Source: a virus. Taken from it: a stretch of 64,000 nucleotides of DNA. Shown here in pieces: positions 58,354 through 64,000 of the stretch. The stretch lies in IMG/VR virus record IMGVR_UViG_3300006924_000007, positions 1 to 64,000 of that record, one strand, 5' to 3'. The translations under genes and the position numbers were made by a program. How positions within the stretch are numbered: the first letter of the stretch is position 1; the number at the start of each line of letters is the position of its first letter. A model generated the notes under the pieces. It worked only from the letters and a program-made list of their open reading frames with translations, ran no database searches and was not told the DNA's origin.

Positions 58354-58932
58354 TTAGGAGTTGACTGCCTCGTAAATATCCCAGAGTCTTGTTGCCTCTG
58401 CTGCATAATCGTATGCAGTCTCAAAGGTTGTAGTATCAGTTGTCGTTATAGTATCGGTTCTAGATTCTGCACCATCAGTTGTCACAATAGTTCTTGATGT
58501 TGATGTGGCAGTCTTGACCTCTACAACATTTCCGGTTCCAGAGAACGTAACCTTATCGGTCGTGGTTGTAGAAAGTCCTACTCCCGTGAACCATGCATCA
58601 TCAGTGCCAGTAGTAATTGAAGTCTGAACACCAGTGACTGTATCAGTCAGAACTTTATAGTCATTCGTAGTTCCAACAGTTGTAATATAAGTTTGAAGGT
58701 CTGCCTTACTTGCAATAGAACCAACATAACCATCAGGAGTTCCGTCAGAATCTACATCACCACATCCCATACCCAAATAAATGGTGTCTTGTGGAGCACC
58801 AAAACGAGGAAGTTTGCCTGCCTTATTTGCACTTACGCTGTGTTGACCTTTGAATGCTCTGGAGTCCGTGCATAACCACTCAGGTTGCTTACCATGAATG
58901 GTTAATGTATATTTAATGAGAGGATATGCCAT
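58354..58932 (-). CDS. Hypothetical structural protein with Ca-binding loop
   Basis: A 192-residue protein with an N-terminal beta domain (MAYPLIKYTLTIHGKQPEWLC), a DVDSDGTPDGY loop of the D-x-D-x-DG calcium-binding type (about 60-70), and a threonine-rich C-terminal half (ITTTDTTTF). Its position in the adhesin array suggests a virion or fibre-associated role. Confidence 0.55.
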   Translation of the reverse strand: MAYPLIKYTLTIHGKQPEWLCTDSRAFKGQHSVSANKAGKLPRFGAPQDTIYLGMGCGDVDSDGTPDGYVGSIASKADLQTYITTVGTTNDYKVLTDTVTGVQTSITTGTDDAWFTGVGLSTTTTDKVTFSGTGNVVEVKTATSTSRTIVTTDGAESRTDTITTTDTTTFETAYDYAAEATRLWDIYEAVNS

Positions 58933-58937
58933 TGTTG

Positions 58938-59660
58938 TTAATTGTTCCTAGAGTATTTACCATTGAAGAGATGTGAACCAAAGTGTCCGGTCTCCACCCA
59001 AGGAGCACACCAGACTTTGCCACCAATCTGCCTATAAGAATGACAGAAGAAATAATCTTCCGATAACAAATGATTTGTATCTTTATTTATCTCAACACGG
59101 AAGTAGTCTTTGATTTCTACTCCGTCTGGTAATGATCTCCCACCATTAGTATATATCGGAGTTTGTGGTTCTAGTGCCTGCAAACAATCACGACGGATCA
59201 TCATGAATGCATTGCCACCATGTTCAATCTCAAATGGAGTTTCTTCATTCTCCATCTCAATACCAGGAAGTGTATTGATATTAAAGACTCCACCAGTGCG
59301 TCCAATATCATCATCACCGGCAAGTGCTGCCTGACGAATCTCTTCCCAGTTATATCCTTTCAGTGCAACAGGTCCAATGATTAGTTCCTTATCTGCCTGA
59401 ATCATCTTTACAATATCCTCAACACGGAATTTAATATCCGCATCAATGAATAGAAGATGAGTTGCATCAGGTAGATTCATAAAGTGGTGAGCAATAGTAT
59501 TACGCCCACGCTGAATCAATGACTCATTACCAAGAAAGATGGTAGTGAGTTTGACACCAGATTTATTGCAAGACTCAGAGAGTTTAAGTAATGAATCTGT
59601 ATATTCACTTGTACACATACCCCCGTACATGGGGGTTCCAATCACAAGATGCAAATCCAT
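58938..59660 (-). CDS. GT-A glycosyltransferase
   Basis: A 240-residue GT-A fold enzyme: N-terminal MDLHLVIGTPMYGG, ESLIQRGRNTIAHHFMN, the metal-binding HLLFIDADIKF (DxD, about 72-76) and NAFMMIRRDCLQAL acceptor region. It would transfer a sugar from a nucleotide-sugar donor, perhaps to a phage surface protein. It lies beside the adhesin genes and one base from the 59662 gene. Confidence 0.8.
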   Translation of the reverse strand: MDLHLVIGTPMYGGMCTSEYTDSLLKLSESCNKSGVKLTTIFLGNESLIQRGRNTIAHHFMNLPDATHLLFIDADIKFRVEDIVKMIQADKELIIGPVALKGYNWEEIRQAALAGDDDIGRTGGVFNINTLPGIEMENEETPFEIEHGGNAFMMIRRDCLQALEPQTPIYTNGGRSLPDGVEIKDYFRVEINKDTNHLLSEDYFFCHSYRQIGGKVWCAPWVETGHFGSHLFNGKYSRNN

Positions 59661-59661
59661 A

Positions 59662-60591
59662 TCACTCTTCTACAGATGCTTTCAGTTTAGCATACTCTTC
59701 ATCTACTTTAGATTCTGGAAGAACAGCATAGTTTGGTATTGCAAGAGACTTCTCATCAAGAATCTTAAATCCACGACTTTCTGCAAAGCGTTCTGAACAA
59801 TTCTCAAACTTATCTGCACACTTTTCAAGCCACTCAACAGTCATCTCATGTGAAGGTGCCTGACCATTTGCAATCAGTTCGTTCTCCATCTTCAGATAGT
59901 TGAAGACTTCTGCTTGTGCATGTGAAACATTGACACCAATATCAAACAGATAGATAGAGTTTCCTTCATCAATCACACCACCACGAGGACGGGCAGAGTT
60001 CAATGCTTGCTTCAGGCAGGTCATTACATGATAACGCTTCTCTTCACGCTCATAATCTTCTTCTGTAATATGGTCTTTGCCAATGTGATCTAGAACAGAA
60101 CGATACTGAGTCATCAGGAAGGACATCTTACGGATGGCACCCTTCATTGAGTTCTCAATGTTCATGTTGTTATTCATGAGTTCGATCATCTCAATCTCAA
60201 GTTCTTCACGATCTAAATCATCCTTTTCAGCATCAATCTCACGTTGCTTCTTACGGATTTTAATGTCATTCTTACGGCGATTGATTTGTGCCTCTGCAAG
60301 GGCACTCTTTGTTCTTTCAATCGCGGCAAGAGTATGCTTGATGCTACGGATAGGTGTCAGGTCAGTGATGTCCAAAGTCACAGTCATCATCTGTGAGTGT
60401 GACTTGTAGAAGTTGTCACAAGCAAGTTTAGTTGCAGGTAATGTTTCCTCAATATGAGTCAACATTCCTGTGTATTCTTGCGGCAGAGGACCAGTTGCAA
60501 GTTGTGCAAGGTCACTCTTGAGCGTTGTGACAGAAATCTCTGAACCAGGTGTAATATCTACCGAAGTAATAGCAGAACTTTCTTCATTCAT
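59662..60591 (-). CDS. Conserved coiled-coil protein, unknown
   Basis: A 309-residue helical protein with a long charged coiled coil (about 95-150, INRRKNDIKIRKKQREIDAEKDDLDREELEIEM) and a conserved SARPRGGVIDEGNSIYLFDIGVNVSHAQAEVF segment. I know it as a cyanophage-conserved gene but not its function. An AATAAATA late-type element (60623-60630) precedes it. Confidence 0.6.
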   Translation of the reverse strand: MNEESSAITSVDITPGSEISVTTLKSDLAQLATGPLPQEYTGMLTHIEETLPATKLACDNFYKSHSQMMTVTLDITDLTPIRSIKHTLAAIERTKSALAEAQINRRKNDIKIRKKQREIDAEKDDLDREELEIEMIELMNNNMNIENSMKGAIRKMSFLMTQYRSVLDHIGKDHITEEDYEREEKRYHVMTCLKQALNSARPRGGVIDEGNSIYLFDIGVNVSHAQAEVFNYLKMENELIANGQAPSHEMTVEWLEKCADKFENCSERFAESRGFKILDEKSLAIPNYAVLPESKVDEEYAKLKASVEE

Positions 60592-60622
60592 ATCAGTTCA
60601 ATCTATAGTGTAATAACTACCA

Positions 60623-60630
60623 TATTTATT
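60623..60630 (-). promoter_or_regulatory. Late promoter-like AATAAATA
   Basis: AATAAATA on the minus strand about 30 bases before the 59662 coiled-coil gene. Confidence 0.5.
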
Positions 60631-60650
60631 ATACTATAAGAAGTCGGTTT

Positions 60651-61688
60651 TTACAACCCTCCGTGAGCGTTGGAGCAAGCAGCAATATTGTTTCTTGCAA
60701 CTGTTAAATCACCAAAGTCAACAGCATCTCCTTGTGTTGAAATAGTTACATAATCAATGATATTAGAATATCCAGGATCACTTCCTCCACCATTAACGCC
60801 TCTTGTTGGTGATGAGCATCCAGCACTGGTATCCTTAACCGTAGTTAAATCACCAAAGTTTGTTGAATTTCCTGTGGTTGCAATTGTAATATATTCTATC
60901 GTATTTACAGCGGCTGGTTGACTTCCACCAAAGAATAATCCCCTAGTTGAATTGGAAGCACCAGTTCCCATTGCGGCTCTATTTGCAGACAAATCTCCAA
61001 AATTTTGTGCAGATCCAAGTGTCGGTATTGTTATAAATTGAATTAAACTTTGAATTCCTGGATTTTGACCACCGGCAAAAACACCACGAACAGGAGATGC
61101 TACAGAACTGTGGTATTTTGATGCACCAATTAGATTGCCAAAGTCTTTTGATCCTCCTTTTGATGCAATCGTAATATAATTAATTGTATCAATACCACCA
61201 GTCAAAGGTGAATTACCATCTCCACCAGCAATTATACCCCTTGTTTGATTGGAAACTGTTCCTGCTCTTGCTGTTGGGTCTATTAGATCACCAAAATCTA
61301 TTGCATCTCCTGTTGAAGCAATGGTGATATAGTCAATAGTATCAAGTCTTGGTGGAGTATATCCACCCATAAAAACTGCACGAGTGTTTGATGCTAAACC
61401 ACTCAACATACCACGACCACCAGTTAAATTACCAAAGTCAGTCGCATTTCCAGTAGATGAAATATTTGCATAATCAATTATATCCAGGTATCCACCAGCA
61501 CCAGGATTAAGTCCTCCCGCCCATACACCACGGGCACCAGGTTGAGTATCAACACTTCTACCAAGGTTTGGTGTGCTTAACTGAAACTCTGCCCACTGTG
61601 AGCCATCCCAGAGTTCTGGTTTATTACTATCAGTATTAAATCGTATTGCGCCTCTTGGGATTTCACCTGATGGGGGAAGATTACTCAT
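60651..61688 (-). CDS. Kelch-like adhesin paralogue K10
   Basis: A 345-residue paralogue with a short front (SNLPPSGEIPRGAIRFNTDSNKPELWDGSQWAEF), six repeats and the NAHGGL end. It lies on the other side of the glycosyltransferase/sulfotransferase block from K9 and has its own late promoter. Confidence 0.75.
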   Translation of the reverse strand: MSNLPPSGEIPRGAIRFNTDSNKPELWDGSQWAEFQLSTPNLGRSVDTQPGARGVWAGGLNPGAGGYLDIIDYANISSTGNATDFGNLTGGRGMLSGLASNTRAVFMGGYTPPRLDTIDYITIASTGDAIDFGDLIDPTARAGTVSNQTRGIIAGGDGNSPLTGGIDTINYITIASKGGSKDFGNLIGASKYHSSVASPVRGVFAGGQNPGIQSLIQFITIPTLGSAQNFGDLSANRAAMGTGASNSTRGLFFGGSQPAAVNTIEYITIATTGNSTNFGDLTTVKDTSAGCSSPTRGVNGGGSDPGYSNIIDYVTISTQGDAVDFGDLTVARNNIAACSNAHGGL

Positions 61689-61707
61689 ATTTTTATACCT
61701 CTATCGA

Positions 61708-61715
61708 TATTTATC
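61708..61715 (-). promoter_or_regulatory. Late promoter fused to K11 stop
   Basis: GATAAATA overlaps the GGA-TAA end of K11 and drives K10. Confidence 0.6.
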
Positions 61716-63462
61716 CAAGACCACCATGAGCATTTGATAATCCAAATAAACCATTCTCATCGTAAACCAGATCACCAAAATCAATTGAATTTCCGGTGGT
61801 TGGGATTGCAATATATTGAATTACATTACCAGCAGAGGATGGTTGACTTCCACCAGCAAATATTCCACGAGTTGATGATGAGGCAGTGTTTCCTCTTTGG
61901 TTATGTTTGTATAAATCACCAAAATCCTGCCCATTTCCAGATGTTGATATTGTGACAAATTCAATTGTCTGTGTATTACTAGGGGTGATTCCCCCACCAA
62001 ATACGGCTCTTGTCGAATTTGAACACCCTGACAATCTAAATCTAGATTCGCTTAAATCACCAAAGTCTTTTGCATTTCCAGTTGTTGCAATGGTTACATA
62101 TACTATGCTGTTTTCAGCACCACCCGAATTTGAACCAGCGATTACCCCTCTGACAGGACTTGCTCCTCTTGCCGATGCATATAAACCTTGTATTAGATCG
62201 CCATAATCTGTGGCATCACCAGTGGTTGCAATTGTTACATAATCAATAACATTGAATGTGCTTGGAAAATATCCTCCAGCAAACACTGCACGAGTTGAAT
62301 TAGAAATACCAGCAGCTTGCTGCCTTGCTTGGGTTAAATCACCAAAATTTGTTGCATCTCCTGTTGATGTAATGGTAATATAATCTATTGTATTTGTCGC
62401 TGCGCTGGTAGATGGTGCTATGTTTCCTCCAGCAATTATACCCCTTGTTCTTGATGCACAACCATTACCATCTAAAGCACCAGACTGTCGAGTCAAATCA
62501 CCAAAATCTGTGCCATTCCCAAGGGTTGCAATAGTAATATACTCAATGGTATTAACATGAGGATCGCCACCACCAAAAACACCACGGGCACTACCATCAC
62601 TAACAGCATTGGTAGCAAAATTCGGAAATCTTTCTTCTGTCGTTCCCTTTGGTAGTGTTAACCAGTTCTGTGAGACAAATCCTGCTCCACCTTGGAATGT
62701 TGGACCAGCAGTAGGATCAACATTTCTTGTCAGTCCTGGATTGAATGTTGTAATACCAATGGGACTATCAGTTGCTGTGGGTGTTGGAGAACTTGTGCGA
62801 TCACCATGTGCTACAATGACCTTTCCTGTTTTTTCTGCAAAAATATTCTCTCCATCATACAACCCAAGGAAAACAGTTTCTGGGTGAACTTCTAGTTCTC
62901 TGGTTGGAACTGTAAAGTTTTCTGTATAAACTGCATGTCCCTTACAAATACGAATGTTGGACATATATCCTTGGAATTCATATGTGGCTGGCGCGGGTGT
63001 ATAGTCTCCAATTCCTAAAGGAGTTAGATCATTATATATTGTTCCCGATACAGTATTGGTGTATTTCTCTATACCATTTATAAAATATCTAAAAGTATTA
63101 CTACTTCTAGTAAGAGCAAAATGACTCCATTCATTTTGAAATATACTGTCTGTTCCAGTTGCATTGGCAGTAGAAATCATATCATAACTACCACCATTGC
63201 TACTCACATATAATGACAAAGAATTTGAACTCATAAAGTATGTCTGTAGCGAATATCCAGGAGTAACAAGTGTTGCATATGAACCCTGAGGTATTCCAGT
63301 TGGATAAATAAATCCTTCTATTGTAAAGTCTCCACTACCAAAACTAAAGTCATCACTATCAGCAATACTCAAATGATCCTGAACCCCATCAAAAAATACT
63401 GACCCTGTGTTCTCGGTGGATACTCCAACTGCTGCAATCTTATTGACTCTTAAATTTGCCAT
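61711..63462 (-). CDS. Adhesin K11: LamG domain plus propeller
   Basis: A 583-residue protein combining an N-terminal LamG/concanavalin-like jelly roll (about 20-195: SIADSDDFSFGSGDFTIEGFIYPTG, FQNEWSHFALTRSSNTFRYFINGIEKY) with the six-repeat propeller at the C-terminus (ending NAHGGLG). LamG domains usually bind sugars, so this member probably recognises a glycan on the host. It is the only array member with an added binding domain. Confidence 0.8.
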   Translation of the reverse strand: MANLRVNKIAAVGVSTENTGSVFFDGVQDHLSIADSDDFSFGSGDFTIEGFIYPTGIPQGSYATLVTPGYSLQTYFMSSNSLSLYVSSNGGSYDMISTANATGTDSIFQNEWSHFALTRSSNTFRYFINGIEKYTNTVSGTIYNDLTPLGIGDYTPAPATYEFQGYMSNIRICKGHAVYTENFTVPTRELEVHPETVFLGLYDGENIFAEKTGKVIVAHGDRTSSPTPTATDSPIGITTFNPGLTRNVDPTAGPTFQGGAGFVSQNWLTLPKGTTEERFPNFATNAVSDGSARGVFGGGDPHVNTIEYITIATLGNGTDFGDLTRQSGALDGNGCASRTRGIIAGGNIAPSTSAATNTIDYITITSTGDATNFGDLTQARQQAAGISNSTRAVFAGGYFPSTFNVIDYVTIATTGDATDYGDLIQGLYASARGASPVRGVIAGSNSGGAENSIVYVTIATTGNAKDFGDLSESRFRLSGCSNSTRAVFGGGITPSNTQTIEFVTISTSGNGQDFGDLYKHNQRGNTASSSTRGIFAGGSQPSSAGNVIQYIAIPTTGNSIDFGDLVYDENGLFGLSNAHGGLG

Positions 63463-63465
63463 GAC

Positions 63466-64000
63466 TTATAATCCTCCGTGACCGTTAGAGCAGTTTCCTC
63501 TCATCATTAGACTTCTAGCAACAGTTAGATTTCCAAAATCAACAGAATTTCCTGTGGTCATAATCTGCACATATTCAATTGTATCAGTTGTAGATGGAAA
63601 TCCTCCACCACCATAACATGCACGAGTTGATGATGATGGAGATCCTCCAGAATAATGATTTGTTGCAACTGTTAGATCACCAAAATCTAATGCATTACCT
63701 AAAGTTGCAATAGTAAGATAATTTATATCTTCCGCGCCTCTTCTAAAATATAATGCCCTTACTGCATTAGATGATGCACCACCACTGTGATCTACAATTG
63801 TTAAATCACCAAAGTCTGCTGAGTTTCCAAGAGTTGAAATAGTGACAAAAGTAATTGTATTTGTATCACCTGGTGCTGTCCCTCCCATGACTAGACCACG
63901 AGTAGGACTTGCTGCTCCAGCTGGGGAACTAGTTGCTGCCGTCAAATTTCCAAAATCAATAGTATTTCCATTCGTATCTATTGTAGTATATTGAATAATA
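63466..64000 (-). CDS. Kelch-like adhesin K12, truncated by window edge
   Basis: At least three propeller repeats and the NGHGGL end are visible; the frame stays open to the window edge with another repeat (IDFGNLTAA), so the start lies outside the window. It lies three bases upstream of the K11 start and is probably coupled to it. Confidence 0.75.
   Translation of the reverse strand, partial: IIQYTTIDTNGNTIDFGNLTAATSSPAGAASPTRGLVMGGTAPGDTNTITFVTISTLGNSADFGDLTIVDHSGGASSNAVRALYFRRGAEDINYLTIATLGNALDFGDLTVATNHYSGGSPSSSTRACYGGGGFPSTTDTIEYVQIMTTGNSVDFGNLTVARSLMMRGNCSNGHGGL

Noticed and set aside
47595-64000. Repeats as a CRISPR array
   Set aside because: The repeats are coding, of variable sequence and about 145 bp long, with open reading frames running through; no spacer pattern exists.
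1-64000. tRNA genes, integrase and insertion sequences
   Set aside because: I found no cloverleaf with conserved arms, no recombinase or transposase motif and no paired terminal repeats; a tRNAscan-SE run could still reveal a missed tRNA.

Overview
This window reads as part of the genome of a large T4-like myovirus infecting marine cyanobacteria (a Synechococcus/Prochlorococcus cyanomyophage). The T4-type evidence is a baseplate/hub/tape-measure block (gp53, gp48, gp54, gp26/gp51, two tape-measure-like proteins, gp27-like, gp5-like), together with gp4-like, gp32, gp33 and gp59. The cyanobacterial evidence is a CP12-like Calvin-cycle inhibitor (10540-10767), a homologue of the cyanobacterial family DUF1825 next to gp32 (38852-39178), a DUF4278-like peptide (43149-43316), ThyX, PhoH, and late promoters of the (G/C)(A/T)TAAATA-like type. 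The DNA is AT-rich and tightly packed, with many ATGA/TAATG overlaps. I found no photosynthesis genes, tRNAs, integrase or CRISPR array in this window.

Layout. (i) 1-653 is non-coding and resembles a replication origin: palindromic repeats, three helically phased DnaA-box-like 9-mers and an AT-rich flank. (ii) 654-5209 (minus) is a late operon of three 2-oxoglutarate/Fe(II) oxygenases, two small zinc-ribbon proteins and a glycine-rich tip adhesin. (iii) 5242-14247 (minus) is an accessory early region of short genes. It is punctuated by seven copies of a composite element: a TG(T/G)CACA box, a stem-loop that often has the -35 hexamer in its loop, and a TATAAT-type -10. Two DNA methyltransferase-nuclease pairs, cp12, a zinc protease and an SF2 helicase lie between these elements. 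(iv) 14338-35311 (minus) and 35353-37852 (plus) hold tail fibres, hub/spike, tape-measure and baseplate genes. (v) 37880-45128 (minus) is the replication/late-transcription block: gp32, DUF1825, gp59, gp33, a PD-(D/E)XK exonuclease, PhoH, ThyX and glutaredoxin. (vi) 45359-47594 (plus) is a translationally coupled oxygenase-radical SAM-oxygenase operon. (vii) 47595-64000 (minus) is an array of twelve paralogous genes, each built of six double-glycine (kelch-like) repeats, interrupted by a sulfotransferase, a glycosyltransferase and two unknown genes. The array runs off the right edge.

How it may fit together. Early genes appear to be driven by host-type sigma70 promoters, many in exchangeable stem-loop cassettes like the PeSL elements described for T4-type phages. 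The replication block brings in gp32/gp59/gp33, and late genes are read from TAAATA promoters, several fused to the upstream stop codon. Most of the coding capacity goes to host-surface recognition (adhesin array plus fibres) and to enzymes that could modify those proteins. The most noteworthy features are the terminator-promoter cassettes carrying methyltransferase-nuclease modules, the adhesin array with interleaved modifying enzymes, a -1 frameshift site joining gp26 to gp51, and the DnaA-box/iteron region.
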